From contig NZ_BMSA01000015.1 in NCBI RefSeq assembly GCF_014648915.1, positions 62,001 to 126,000 on the forward strand: DNA of 64,000 nt. The letters are read 5' to 3'. The position numbers and the translations under genes were made by a program. Positions 17,099 to 25,920 of this stretch are shown here, in pieces. Origin of the DNA: Streptomyces phaeofaciens. GTDB lineage: Bacteria; Actinomycetota; Actinomycetes; Streptomycetales; Streptomycetaceae. Under the pieces are notes generated by a model. It was not told the DNA's origin. It made no database searches and saw nothing but the letters and a program-made list of their open reading frames with translations. Position 1 is the stretch's first letter. Every line of letters begins with the position of its first letter.

Positions 17099-17155
17099 CA
17101 GCGATCCGGTGTACGACCGCTACGGCATATCTCCGCGCTGAGGCAGAATGCGGGC

Positions 17156-17680
17156 ATGCTGGAGCTCGCCATCCTCGGCTTCCTGTACGACGCCCCACTG
17201 CACGGCTATGAGCTGCGCAAACGCATCACGGCCCTGACCGGACACGTACGCCCGGTGGCCGAGAGCACGCTCTATCCGGCGATCAAGCGCCTGGAGAAGG
17301 CGGGCTTCCTGATGCGCGCCACCGAGCCCGGCGCCGTGGCGGCCCCACGGCACGTCCTGACGCTCACCGACGACGGCCGGAGCGAACTGCGCCGGCGGCT
17401 CGCCGAGCCCGACGAGCGCGACATCACCGACGAGAACCGCTGGTTCACCGTGCTCGCCTTCCTCCGGCACCTGGAGGACCCCGCCGCCCAGGCGGCCGTG
17501 CTCCGCCGCCGCCTGGCCTTCCTCCAGGAACCGACGAGCTTCTTCTACGACGGCGACCGGCCGCTGCGCGCCGAGGAGCCGGACGACCCGTTCCGGCGCG
17601 GGGTGCTGACCATCGCGCGTGCCACGTCCCGGGCCGAACTCGGCTGGCTGCGCGACACGCTGGAGGCACTGGGAGGCTGA
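17156..17680 (+). CDS. PadR family transcriptional regulator
   Basis: A 174-aa winged-helix regulator. It begins with the typical LELAILGFLYDAPLHGYELRK-like helix set and the recognition segment ESTLYPAIKRLEKAGFL, and has a C-terminal helical dimerisation domain (ENRWFTVLAFLRHLEDP onward). PadR proteins repress a neighbouring gene and release DNA on ligand binding. Divergent placement from the alpha/beta hydrolase and the palindrome between them make that gene the likely target. The start follows GAGGCAG at moderate spacing. Confidence 0.93.
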   Translation: MLELAILGFLYDAPLHGYELRKRITALTGHVRPVAESTLYPAIKRLEKAGFLMRATEPGAVAAPRHVLTLTDDGRSELRRRLAEPDERDITDENRWFTVLAFLRHLEDPAAQAAVLRRRLAFLQEPTSFFYDGDRPLRAEEPDDPFRRGVLTIARATSRAELGWLRDTLEALGG

Positions 17681-18067
17681 TCCCTTCCCGGGCGGGGCGG
17701 GACGTCCGCCCGCGCCGGGCAGCGGGCGCGGGCCCGGTTCCGCCAGGCAGCAGCCGCCCGGGCAGCCCTTGATCCGCCGGTTCCGGCGCACCTAGTGGGG
17801 TGCGCTACGCGGGGGCAGCAGCCGGACCGGGCGTCCACGCGCGCGTACCGCCCCGCGGACCGGCGTGCGGGTGACGGGGACGCCGCGGTCAGCCGGTAGA
17901 TCTCGGACGCGTCGCCGTGCGGGTCCCTGCGCAGAATCCGTCCGAGCCCCTCGAAGCGCTGCACGGGGCCGCCCTCTTCTGCTGCCTCGACTGCGTCTCT
18001 ACGTTGAGTAGCAGGACATGCGCATGCGGTTCGACACGGACTACCACGCAGGGGGAAGGCGGCCGAG
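17681..18067. other. 387-bp intergenic stretch with a hairpin
   Basis: Right after the PadR stop, GGGCGG (17695-17700) pairs with CCGCCC (17706-17711) over GACGT, a modest terminator. Further on, a minus-strand GTG-started frame just left of position 17970 (VQRFEGLGRILRRDPHG and on) has coding-like composition for about 25 codons but then turns into arginine-rich low complexity. It may be a gene remnant and is not called. Confidence 0.45.
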
Positions 18068-18415
18068 ATGTTCGACAGGGTCCGCAAGGTCTGGGCGGGG
18101 CTTCTCCCCGGCCCGCGCGCCCAGGCGCGTCCGGGCGGGGAGGAGCGAGCGGGCGAGCGGGACCGTCCGGACGGACGGGCACGGGGTGGCGGAAAACGTA
18201 CACACAACCTTTTCGAAGCGGCCGCCGCGTACGTCTCGGCCTGCGCCGACGACGACCAGGACCGGATCGACGAGGCGGCGGGCTGGGTGTCGCCGGAAGC
18301 CCTGTCCTTCGGGGTCAACGAACTGGCCTGCCGGGCCGTCATCGCGCTCGCGCGGGAGCGCGACGAATCGCCGGCGACGGTGGCCCGGGCGCTCCTCGGG
18401 CTGCCCGCCGCGTGA
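18068..18415 (+). CDS. Hypothetical protein with helical C-terminus
   Basis: A 115-aa protein of no recognised family. Residues 1-45 are basic and low in complexity (GGEERAGERDRPDGRARGGG). Residues 48-115 look like a compact helical domain (NLFEAAAAYVSACADDDQD, then SPEALSFGVNELACRAVIAL). There is no signal peptide or membrane helix. GGGGGAAGG lies about ten bases before the ATG. It is preceded by a long gap and followed by a 139-bp gap, so it is probably monocistronic. Confidence 0.65.
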   Translation: MFDRVRKVWAGLLPGPRAQARPGGEERAGERDRPDGRARGGGKRTHNLFEAAAAYVSACADDDQDRIDEAAGWVSPEALSFGVNELACRAVIALARERDESPATVARALLGLPAA

Positions 18416-18554
18416 CGACCGCGACACTCGCGGGAGGTCGATTCGCCCCGTCAGGTCGGAAAACTGCAGCTCCGGGTGTGTCGGGCAGTCGTGACAAGCG
18501 GCTTCCCCCCGCACTAGGGTGCGCGCCGTTGGACGAACCGATGGGGAGGCTGGG

Positions 18555-19424
18555 ATGGCAGGGACGGACGAGGACGCCGTCGCCGCCGCGGACGATGCGC
18601 TCTATGTGCTCACGGCGGTGCTGCTGACGCCGGCGAAGTTCCCGAGTGTGCTGGGCGACGACTACCCGGAAGCCTGCGGGGCGCTGGGTCTCGCACCGCT
18701 CGCCGACGGCTACGGGCTGGTGCTGGGCCAGGACGGCGACGGCTCCCGCTGGACGGTCGTCATCGACGACGTGTCCCTGGTGGCCGTGGCCATCGCGTCA
18801 TGGGACTGCGGCATGGAGTACGACCTGTCGCCCGACGAGCGGACGGTCGTGGCCGCTCTGCCCGGCTGGCCCCTGGCGGTCGCCGTCGCGGCCCCCGGAG
18901 TGCCGGCGCCGCACGATCCGGCCCCGGAGGTGGTGGACACCCCCGCGCTCGCTCCGCCGGACACGACCACCTGGGGTCCGGCTCAGCGGCGGCTGGGGGC
19001 GGACGAGATCGCGCTCCAGTGGGCGACGTGGCGCGAGCAGATCGACGACTCCGAGTTCGCGCCCCCGCCGGAGAAGGCCTCGGCCACCGCGAACGCGGAC
19101 GGGGACGACGGCGAGGGCGAGGCGGCCGGCGGGCCGGGGAAGGACGCGCCGAAAGGTCACACGGGCATCCGACGCGTCCTCGCCGAGGTGCGCGCCTATG
19201 TGGACACTCCGCCCCCGCTGGGGCGCGTACGGTCCTCCTTCGCGCCCGGTGACGCGCGCACCCTGCGCGCCGACGGTCCCGGCTGGTCGCTGGTGGCCCG
19301 GACCGACGACATCGCGTTCGTGCTGCTCGACGAGGAACCCGGCGAGGTGCTGCCGGTCGGCCGGGGGCCCGAGCTGCCGGGTCTCCTGGAGGCGCTCGAC
19401 AAGATGGCCGTACGGCCGCTCTGA
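18555..19424 (+). CDS. Hypothetical acidic protein
   Basis: A 289-aa soluble protein of unknown family. The first ~110 residues form an alternating beta/alpha domain (DDALYVLTAVLLTPAKFPSV, RWTVVIDDVSLVAVAIASWD). A proline-rich linker and an acidic stretch (ANADGDDGEGEA) follow, then a C-terminal domain (SFAPGDARTLRADGPGWSLV, DIAFVLLDEEPGEVLPV). It may be a Streptomyces-specific two-lobe protein. ATG 18555 is chosen over the in-frame start at 18519 because GGGGAGG lies 6-12 bases upstream of it. A strong hairpin follows the stop. Confidence 0.75.
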   Translation: MAGTDEDAVAAADDALYVLTAVLLTPAKFPSVLGDDYPEACGALGLAPLADGYGLVLGQDGDGSRWTVVIDDVSLVAVAIASWDCGMEYDLSPDERTVVAALPGWPLAVAVAAPGVPAPHDPAPEVVDTPALAPPDTTTWGPAQRRLGADEIALQWATWREQIDDSEFAPPPEKASATANADGDDGEGEAAGGPGKDAPKGHTGIRRVLAEVRAYVDTPPPLGRVRSSFAPGDARTLRADGPGWSLVARTDDIAFVLLDEEPGEVLPVGRGPELPGLLEALDKMAVRPL

Positions 19425-19437
19425 GGTGGTTCGGGAG

Positions 19438-19461
19438 CCCGCGCGGGGAAGCCCGCGCGGG
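19438..19461. terminator. Strong hairpin between convergent genes
   Basis: Two copies of the self-complementary CCCGCGCGGG flank GAAG, giving a 10-bp perfect stem with a 4-nt loop. It sits 13 bp after the stop of the 289-aa hypothetical and 63 bp before the end of the minus-strand small membrane protein, so it can end both transcripts. Confidence 0.8.
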
Positions 19462-19523
19462 CGTCGAGTCGTCGGGCCGCCGTCCGCCCCTCGCTCAGGG
19501 GCGGACGCCTCTGCGCGGCCCCC

Positions 19524-19706
19524 TCAGCGGCCGAGCTCCTTGCGGGTGACACGGCGCAGCCTGCGCCGCTGTGACGGGTCCAGCGTCAGATAGGCCGCCG
19601 CCGGGACCCCCAGCACGATCAGCAGAGCCGCCCACCAGGGCAGCCAGATCAGCAGGAGGAGCCCGACCGCGACCCCTCCTGCGGCGATCTTCGCGTTTCT
19701 CGACAT
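19524..19706 (-). CDS. Small two-helix membrane protein
   Basis: A 60-aa protein: MSRNAKIAAGG, then GLLLLIWLPWWAALLIVLGV spanning the membrane (possibly a hairpin around the PWW), and a basic tail (SQRRRLRRVTRKELGR). No family is recognised. AAGGAGG eight bases before ATG 19706 fixes the start over the longer frame at 19730. Such small membrane proteins are common in Streptomyces. Confidence 0.7.
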   Translation of the reverse strand: MSRNAKIAAGGVAVGLLLLIWLPWWAALLIVLGVPAAAYLTLDPSQRRRLRRVTRKELGR

Positions 19707-19871
19707 GTGCGTCGCCTCCTTCGCGGCCACTGCCGCTCTCTGTCATGAGAACGGGTCCACGTCGTACACGGTTCCGGACGCGACCCTGAGACATCCCTGA
19801 GGTCCACCCCCGAAGCGGCCCTGAGAACAGATCGGTCCGTCGTGCTGTACTCTCGACGACCCACCCGGTAG

Positions 19872-19881
19872 TCAAATTTGA
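19872..19881. promoter_or_regulatory. AT-rich palindrome upstream of the SNF2 gene
   Basis: TCAAATTTGA is a perfect 10-bp palindrome in very GC-rich surroundings, 33 bp before the GTG start. A possible -10 (TACTCT, 19848-19853) lies just upstream. This would place the palindrome in the transcribed leader or at the promoter edge, where a repressor could act. Confidence 0.35.
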
Positions 19882-19913
19882 GGAGCAGGCTCATCTCTGT
19901 GGAGAGGGTTCCC

Positions 19914-22904
19914 GTGGAAACTCCGTCCGAGACCTCCGAACTGGCTCGCTGCCGTGCCGTGTTCGTACCCGGCGACCCGGCCCGCACCGGTCGGGTCGCC
20001 TTCTGGCGGCCCGACGGAGACGCTCCTCCCGTCGCCCCGCCGCGCTCGGGTCCCGCGTCGGCCGAGGATCTGACGGTCGTCCTGCCCGACGGCGCCGGGG
20101 TGGCGCTCGCGCGGGTGCCCGCCCTGCTGCTGCCGGTGAAGGAGGCCCTGCCGGTTCTCTCCCACGCGCGTGTCGCCCCGGACGGGCACCGGGCCGCCTC
20201 GTTCTGGGGCGCGGCGTCCTTGCTGGCGTTGCGGTGCGTGGCGCGCGGCCTGCTGCTGCCCGGCCTGTCACCGGACGGCCACGACGCCTGGCGGATGGGC
20301 CCGCTGACCCCGGACGACGTCGAGCAGGTACGCCGACTGGCCGCCTCGATGCCCCCCGAGGCGCACGCCGTCCCGGTGGACGACGGGCCGCCGCTGCGAC
20401 TGCCCGACCCTGAGCGGCTGCTGCGCGCCTTCCTGGACGCGGTCGCGGACGCGCTGCCCCGCTCCCCCGCCGCACCGCTCGTGACGGGCGGGGCGGCCTA
20501 CGCGGCGAAGGAACCCCGGCACGTGCCGGAGCTGAGCGCCTGGGCCGGCGATGTGGCCGCGGGCCATGACGCGGGGGTGCGGGTCTCCCTGCGGATCGAG
20601 GTGTCCGGGATCGAGACCGCCGCGAGCATCGGGAGCATCGGGACCGCCGGAAGCGCCGGAAGCGCCGGAACCGGGACGCCGGGGACCGAGGCCTCCGAGG
20701 CCTCCGGGTCCGCCGGGTCCACCAAGGCCCCCGAAACCTCCGGCCCATCGGCCGACGCTGCGGCGGCGCCGGTGTTCCGAGCCGTGCCGCAGGTGCACGG
20801 TGTGAGCGATCCCGGGCTGGTGGCGGACGCCTCCGAGGTCTGGTCGGACTCCGGTGTCGCGCGTGGGGCGTTCGGCCCGCGCGCGCGGATGGACGCCCTG
20901 CTCGCCCTGCGCCGCGCGGCCCGGGCCTGGCCCGCGCTGACGCCCCTGCTGTCGGCCACCGTCCCGGACGCGGTCGTGCTCCTGGACGAGGAGGTCGCGG
21001 AACTCCTCGGGGAGGGTTCGCGGGCGCTGGCGGCCGCCGGTGTCGAGGTGCACTGGCCGAGGGAGCTGGCCCGCACGCTGACCGCCCGCGCGGTGGTGGG
21101 CCCGCCGGAGGACGGACCGGACCCGGACCGCTCCGCCTCGGACGCGCCGTCCTTCCTGTCGGCGGACGCGCTGCTGTCGTTCACCTGGTGGTTCGCACTG
21201 GGCGACCAACGGCTCACGCGGGAGGAGCTGGACCGGCTCGCCGAGGCGAACCGTCCCCTGGTGCGGCTGCGCGACCAGTGGGTCCTGATCGACCCGCGGG
21301 AGCTGCGCCGGGCCCATGCTCAGCAGGACCGCAGGATGACGCCCGTCGAGGCGCTCGGCGCGGCCCTGACGGGCTCGGCCGAGGTCGACGGCCGCCGGGT
21401 CGAGGTGCGGCCCACGGGGTGGCTGGAGGCCCTGCGGGAGCGTCTGACGGCCCCTGGGGCGCAGGAGCTGCTGGAGCAGCCCGCCGCGCTCGACGCCACG
21501 CTGCGCGACTACCAGCGGCGCGGCCTGGACTGGCTGGCCCGGAACACCGCCCTGGGGCTGGGCTGCTGTCTCGCCGACGACATGGGGCTCGGCAAGACCA
21601 TCACGCTGATCAGTCTGCATCTGCACCGCCAGACGGACCCGTCGGCCGCCGGGCCGACCCTCGTGGTCTGCCCGACGTCGCTGATGGGCAACTGGCAGCG
21701 CGAGATCGAGCGGTTCGCGCCCGGTACGCCGGTGCGCCGCTTCCACGGACCGCAGCGCGATCTGGACGCCCTGGCCGCCGGGGAGTTCGTGCTCACGACG
21801 TACGGCACGCTGCGGCTGGACGCGGGCCGGCTGGGCACGGTGCCGTGGGGCCTGGTCGTGGCGGACGAGGCGCAGCACGTGAAGAACCCCTACTCGGCGA
21901 CCGCGCGGGCGTTGCGCACGATCGGTGCCCGCGCGCGCGTGGCGCTCACGGGCACACCCGTGGAGAACAACCTGTCGGAGCTGTGGGCGATCCTGGACTG
22001 GACGACGCCGGGGCTGCTCGGCCGGCTGGCCACCTTCCGCGCGCGGTACGCGCGGTCCGTCGAGAGCGGCGGGGACCCGGCCGCCGCGGAGCGGCTCGCC
22101 CGCCTGGTCGGGCCGTTCCTGCTGCGCCGCCGCAAGTCGGATCCCGGGATCGCCCCCGAGCTGCCGCCCAAGACCGAGACCGATCGCCCGGTGTCCCTCA
22201 CCCCCGAGCAGACGGGCCTGTACGAGGCCGTGGTGCGCGAGACCCTCGCGGCGATCGCCGAGGCGGACGACATGGCGCGGCGCGGGCTGATCGTGAAGCT
22301 CCTGACCGGCCTCAAACAGATCTGCAACCATCCGGCGCAGTACCTCAAGGAGGATCGGCCGAGGACGGCCGAACGCTCGGGGAAGCTGGAGCTGCTGGAC
22401 GAGCTGCTCGGCACGATCCTCTCCGAGGGGGCGAGCGTGCTGGTCTTCACCCAGTACGTGCGCATGGCGCGTCTCCTGGAGCGCCACCTGGCGGCACGCG
22501 GCGTGCCCACGCAACTCCTGCACGGCGGGACGCCGGTCGCCGAACGTGAGGCGATGGTGCGGCGGTTCCAGGACGGCAAAATCCCGGTGTTCCTGCTGTC
22601 GCTCAAAGCGGCCGGGACCGGGCTCAACCTCACGCGCGCGGAGCACGTCGTGCACTACGACCGCTGGTGGAACCCGGCCGTCGAGGCGCAGGCCACCGAC
22701 CGGGCGTACCGCATCGGCCAGACGCGGCCCGTGCAGGTGCACCGCCTGATCGCCGAGGGCACGATCGAGGACCGGATCGCCGACATGCTGCGCCGCAAGC
22801 AGGACCTCGCCGACGCCGTGCTGGGCTCGGGCGAGGCCGCGCTCACGGAACTTACGGACGCCGAACTGGCCGAACTGGTCGAGCTGCGAGGGGGCACACG
22901 ATGA
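19914..22904 (+). CDS. SNF2/RapA-family helicase-like ATPase
   Basis: A 996-aa protein. The first ~520 residues form the bacterial SNF2-associated N-terminal region and include a low-complexity G/S/T/A linker (about 235-285). The SNF2 core follows: Walker A DDMGLGKT with Lys561, VADEAQHVKN (DEAQ box), LTGTPVENNLSELW, FLLRRRKSDP, and in the second lobe FLLSLKAAGTGLNL, DRWWNPAVEAQATDRAYRIGQ. It probably moves on DNA or RNA polymerase in an ATP-driven way. GTG 19914 is chosen because GGAGAGG lies six bases upstream. Its stop overlaps the SWIM gene by 4 bp. Confidence 0.9.
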   Translation: METPSETSELARCRAVFVPGDPARTGRVAFWRPDGDAPPVAPPRSGPASAEDLTVVLPDGAGVALARVPALLLPVKEALPVLSHARVAPDGHRAASFWGAASLLALRCVARGLLLPGLSPDGHDAWRMGPLTPDDVEQVRRLAASMPPEAHAVPVDDGPPLRLPDPERLLRAFLDAVADALPRSPAAPLVTGGAAYAAKEPRHVPELSAWAGDVAAGHDAGVRVSLRIEVSGIETAASIGSIGTAGSAGSAGTGTPGTEASEASGSAGSTKAPETSGPSADAAAAPVFRAVPQVHGVSDPGLVADASEVWSDSGVARGAFGPRARMDALLALRRAARAWPALTPLLSATVPDAVVLLDEEVAELLGEGSRALAAAGVEVHWPRELARTLTARAVVGPPEDGPDPDRSASDAPSFLSADALLSFTWWFALGDQRLTREELDRLAEANRPLVRLRDQWVLIDPRELRRAHAQQDRRMTPVEALGAALTGSAEVDGRRVEVRPTGWLEALRERLTAPGAQELLEQPAALDATLRDYQRRGLDWLARNTALGLGCCLADDMGLGKTITLISLHLHRQTDPSAAGPTLVVCPTSLMGNWQREIERFAPGTPVRRFHGPQRDLDALAAGEFVLTTYGTLRLDAGRLGTVPWGLVVADEAQHVKNPYSATARALRTIGARARVALTGTPVENNLSELWAILDWTTPGLLGRLATFRARYARSVESGGDPAAAERLARLVGPFLLRRRKSDPGIAPELPPKTETDRPVSLTPEQTGLYEAVVRETLAAIAEADDMARRGLIVKLLTGLKQICNHPAQYLKEDRPRTAERSGKLELLDELLGTILSEGASVLVFTQYVRMARLLERHLAARGVPTQLLHGGTPVAEREAMVRRFQDGKIPVFLLSLKAAGTGLNLTRAEHVVHYDRWWNPAVEAQATDRAYRIGQTRPVQVHRLIAEGTIEDRIADMLRRKQDLADAVLGSGEAALTELTDAELAELVELRGGTR

Positions 22905-24190
22905 ACGGACACGACGACACCCAGGAACGCACGTTCGCCGCGTCGCCGCCCGCGCACGGGCGGGCGTTCGCTCTGACGTGGTGGGGCCGGGCGTGGCTGG
23001 CGGCACTGGAGGACGGCGCGATGGACGGGCAGCAGGTGCGCACGGGACGCAGGCTCGCGCGCGCGGGCGCCGTGGGCGCGGTGTCGGTCCGGCCGGGGCG
23101 CATCACGGCCGTCGTCCAGGACCTCGACGGCACGCCGTACCGGGCCGACGTGCTGCTCGACGTGCTGTCGGACGGGGAGTGGGACCGGTTCCTGGATCTC
23201 GTGGTGGAGCGGTCCGGGCACATCGCGGCACTGCTCGACCGGGAGATGCCGCCGCATCTGGTCGAGGACGCGGAGACGGCGGGCGTCGATCTTCTGCCGG
23301 GGCTGGGGGATCTGGAGGCCGAGTGCGGCTGCGGCGCATGGGACCACTGCGGTCACACGGCGGCGCTCTGTTACCAGGTGGCCCGGCTGCTCGACCAGGA
23401 CCCGTTCGTGCTCCTGCTGCTCAGAGGGCGTGCCGAACGGGCCCTCCTGGACGACCTCCAGGCCCGTGGCACGGCCGCTCGGGAGGCGTCGGTGCCGCCG
23501 GTGCCGGAGGGGGTGGACGCGACGGAGGCGTACGGGGCGGGGGACGTCCTGCCGCCGCTGCCCGACCTGCCCGGTCTTCCCCAGGAGCCGGGCGTGCCGC
23601 CCTCGCTGGACACGGATGCCCCTCCTCCGCCGGGTGTGGATCCGGCGGCGCTGGAGACCCTGGCCGCCCGGACGGCAGCCGCCGCGCACCTGCTGCTGGC
23701 GGAGTTGCTGCACGGCGGGGCGGAACGGGCGGCTCCGGCCGAGGAGCTGACGGCCGCTCAGGACGCGGTACGGCTCGCCGCGGGCTCTCCCGGAGCGCCG
23801 GAGACGGACGGGGCGATGGCTGGCCGGCTCGCCGCCGGTTCGGGTCGCGGCCGGGAGCAACTGGCATCGGCCGTACGGGCCTGGCGGTACGGGGGTGCGG
23901 CCGCTCTGGCGGTGTTCGAGGAGGAGTGGGCCGTCGAGGGCGAGGCGCTCGCACGCGCGCGTGCCGCGCTGGACGCGGCCTGGGAGGACGACGAGCGGCC
24001 GGTGCTGCGGGCGCGCGGGAACCGGTGGACCGCGGTCGGGTCGCCCTGCCAGGTGCGGCTGGGCCGGGACGGCCGCTGGTGGCCCTACCGCAAGGAGGGC
24101 GGCCGCTGGGTGCCGGCCGGTGAGGCGGCCCAGGACCCGGCCACGGCCTTGGCGTCGGTCCACCGGGAAGACCGCCCGAACGCCTCATAG
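22901..24190 (+). CDS. SWIM zinc-finger protein coupled to the SNF2 helicase
   Basis: A 429-aa protein with a SWIM motif at about residues 143-152 (ECGCGAWDHCGHTAAL: CxC...CxH), preceded by a domain with TWWGRAWLAAL and VRPGRITAVVQDLDGTPY. SWIM fingers bind DNA or proteins. The family is commonly paired with a SNF2 ATPase, as here by an ATGA overlap. The C-terminal half is helical with a tail containing GRWWPYRKEGGRWVPAG. Its function is likely as partner or targeting subunit of the helicase. A very strong hairpin follows the gene. Confidence 0.88.
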   Translation: MNGHDDTQERTFAASPPAHGRAFALTWWGRAWLAALEDGAMDGQQVRTGRRLARAGAVGAVSVRPGRITAVVQDLDGTPYRADVLLDVLSDGEWDRFLDLVVERSGHIAALLDREMPPHLVEDAETAGVDLLPGLGDLEAECGCGAWDHCGHTAALCYQVARLLDQDPFVLLLLRGRAERALLDDLQARGTAAREASVPPVPEGVDATEAYGAGDVLPPLPDLPGLPQEPGVPPSLDTDAPPPPGVDPAALETLAARTAAAAHLLLAELLHGGAERAAPAEELTAAQDAVRLAAGSPGAPETDGAMAGRLAAGSGRGREQLASAVRAWRYGGAAALAVFEEEWAVEGEALARARAALDAAWEDDERPVLRARGNRWTAVGSPCQVRLGRDGRWWPYRKEGGRWVPAGEAAQDPATALASVHREDRPNAS

Positions 24191-24230
24191 GCAGGCCGTC
24201 GCGAAGGCGGTGGAAGCGCTTGCCCGGATA

Positions 24231-24284
24231 CCGGTGAAGGCGGGGCGTCGGCCCGACGGACGGCCGACGCCCCGCGTTCACCGG
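24231..24284. terminator. Very strong two-part hairpin after the SNF2-SWIM operon
   Basis: An outer 8-bp stem (CCGGTGAA/TTCACCGG) and an inner 14-bp stem (GCGGGGCGTCGGCC/GGCCGACGCCCCGC) are separated by one G/G mismatch and close over the 8-nt loop CGACGGAC. It lies 40 bp after the SWIM stop and about 70 bp before the phytase-like gene. Confidence 0.85.
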
Positions 24285-24355
24285 GAGGTCGCACAACGTT
24301 CGGAAGGTGACCCAACTCTGGCCGCTGTCACCGAACTTGCCCCTCAGGAGGCCAG

Positions 24356-25699
24356 ATGTCCCCGCACGCCACCGGCCGGCGCCGCGTCCATCGTTCCGTC
24401 GCCGCCGGCGTCCCGCTCGCCGTGCTGGCCGCCCTTGTCACCACCGGGCCGGCCGCCGCGGGCACGCCGTCAGGACAGGCGCGGGTCGTCAGGACGGCGA
24501 CGCTGGGCGACATCCCGCTCGGGACGTTCAGCAACAAGCTGCTGCCCGGCACGGTGGACGACGACCGGGGTGTGGACCTCGGCGGCATCGGCAGCGACAT
24601 CTACCCGGCGGGCCGCAAGGGCGAGTTCTGGACGGTCACCGACCGCGGCCCCAACGGCCAGATCAAGGTGGACGGCACCAAGCGCCGCACGTTCCCGGTA
24701 CCCGGCTTCGATCCGGCGATCGTGCGGATCCGGGTCTGCGGGGACACGGTGCGGGTCCTGGAGGCGATCCCCGTCACCACCCGGTCCGGGAAGGCCGTCA
24801 CGGGTCTGTCGAACCAGCAGGGACGCGACGAGGCGCCCTACTCCTACGACGCGAGGACGCCGCTCGCCCCCAACCCGAACGGGCTGGACACCGAGGGCAT
24901 CGTGCGGGCGGCGGACGGGACCTTCTGGCTCACCGACGAGTACGGGCCCTCGTTGGTGCACGTGTCCGCGCGCGGGAAGGTGCTCACGCGGTACGTGCCC
25001 GAGGGGCTGAAGCTCACCGGCACGGACTACCCGGTGGTGGAGGCGCTGCCCTCGGTCCTGCTGCACCGGAAGATCAACCGCGGCTTCGAGGGGCTGGCCC
25101 TGCTGCCGGGCGGTGACCTGGTGCTGGCCGTGCAGAGCCCGCTGTCCCTGCCGGACACGGACGCCGGGGAGGCCTCGCGCACCGCGCGGCTGCTGCGCTT
25201 CTCGCCCGGGAAGAAGGCCGTCACCGCCGAGTACGCGTACCGCTTCGACCCGGTGAACGTGGTCGACCCGAGCGAGGACGACACCTCCGAGCTGAAGATC
25301 TCCTCGGTGGTCGCGGTGGGCGGCGACCGGCTGCTGGTCGAGGAGCGCACGGACAAGGCCGCCCGGCTCCAGGTGGTCCGGCTCGGACGGTCCGCGAACA
25401 TCCTGGGCGGCCGCTGGGACGACGAGACGACGTCGCCGTCCCTGGAGCAGTTGGACGATCCCGCGGCCGCCGGGGTCCCGGTGCTGGCCAAGCGGCTGGT
25501 GGTCGACCTGGGTCAGGTCGCCGGAGTACCGGGCAAGATCGAGGGCGTCGCGCGCGTGGACCACGACACGCTCGCCCTGATCAACGACAACGACTTCGGC
25601 ATGACGGACGGCACCGGCGCGTTCGACGCGCAGGGCCGGCTGGTCGACAGCGGCATCGAGACGAAGGTCACGTACGTACGGCTGCCGCGGGGCATCTGA
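24356..25699 (+). CDS. Secreted phytase-like esterase (esterase-like activity of phytase family)
   Basis: A 447-aa exported protein. The signal peptide spans about residues 1-36 (RRRVHRSVAAGVPLAVLAALVTTGPAAAG). The mature part matches the phytase-like beta-propeller esterase family (SDIYPAGRKGEFWTVTDRG, GLDTEGIVRAADGTFWLTDE, FEGLALLPGGDLVLAVQSPL in pieces). The family is annotated from sequence alone, so the real substrate (organophosphate or ester) is uncertain. CAGGAGGCC sits directly before the ATG. The gene is flanked by hairpins on both sides and is monocistronic. Confidence 0.88.
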   Translation: MSPHATGRRRVHRSVAAGVPLAVLAALVTTGPAAAGTPSGQARVVRTATLGDIPLGTFSNKLLPGTVDDDRGVDLGGIGSDIYPAGRKGEFWTVTDRGPNGQIKVDGTKRRTFPVPGFDPAIVRIRVCGDTVRVLEAIPVTTRSGKAVTGLSNQQGRDEAPYSYDARTPLAPNPNGLDTEGIVRAADGTFWLTDEYGPSLVHVSARGKVLTRYVPEGLKLTGTDYPVVEALPSVLLHRKINRGFEGLALLPGGDLVLAVQSPLSLPDTDAGEASRTARLLRFSPGKKAVTAEYAYRFDPVNVVDPSEDDTSELKISSVVAVGGDRLLVEERTDKAARLQVVRLGRSANILGGRWDDETTSPSLEQLDDPAAAGVPVLAKRLVVDLGQVAGVPGKIEGVARVDHDTLALINDNDFGMTDGTGAFDAQGRLVDSGIETKVTYVRLPRGI

Positions 25700-25706
25700 C
25701 ATCGGT

Positions 25707-25748
25707 ACGGGGCCTCGGGGCCTCGGCCGGCCACGGCTTCGGCCCCGT
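25707..25748. terminator. Hairpin after the phytase-like gene
   Basis: ACGGGGCC (25707-25714) pairs with GGCCCCGT (25741-25748). The 26-nt loop contains a second small GGCC-based hairpin. It begins 7 bp after the stop. Confidence 0.5.
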
Positions 25749-25750
25749 CG

Positions 25751-25920
25751 GCGGCACGCGTCCGTGAAACGGCCTCGTCGGCGGCACGCGCGTGCGAAGG
25801 ACCAGCGGACGCGGCACGCGCGCGTGACCGGCCGACGGACGCGTCACGCGCGCGACCAGGCCCCGGCCGACACCGCACACCCCGCGTGGCCAGGCCCCGC
25901 GGCGGCACGCGCGCGCGGGG
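25751..25920. repeat. Degenerate ~30-bp tandem repeat
   Basis: GCGGCACGCG (or GCGTCACGCG) recurs at 25751, 25781, 25811 and 25841, exactly 30 bp apart, each followed by CGCG-rich variants. A fifth related copy lies at 25902. Similar cores (GGCACGCGCGCGTGCC) recur at 26622 on the far side of the next gene. No gene was found in the array. One frame reads an arginine/histidine-rich repeated peptide (RRHARAKDQRTRHARVTG). Confidence 0.8.

Noticed and set aside
17820..17975. Minus-strand frame with VQRFEGLGRILRRDPHG
   Set aside because: About 25 codons look coding, then it becomes low complexity with no supported start or family. It is noted in the intergenic entry only.
20268..23006. A 912-codon minus-strand open frame over the SNF2 gene
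   Set aside because: It is the shadow of a well-supported SNF2 helicase on the plus strand; its translation shows no recognisable domain.
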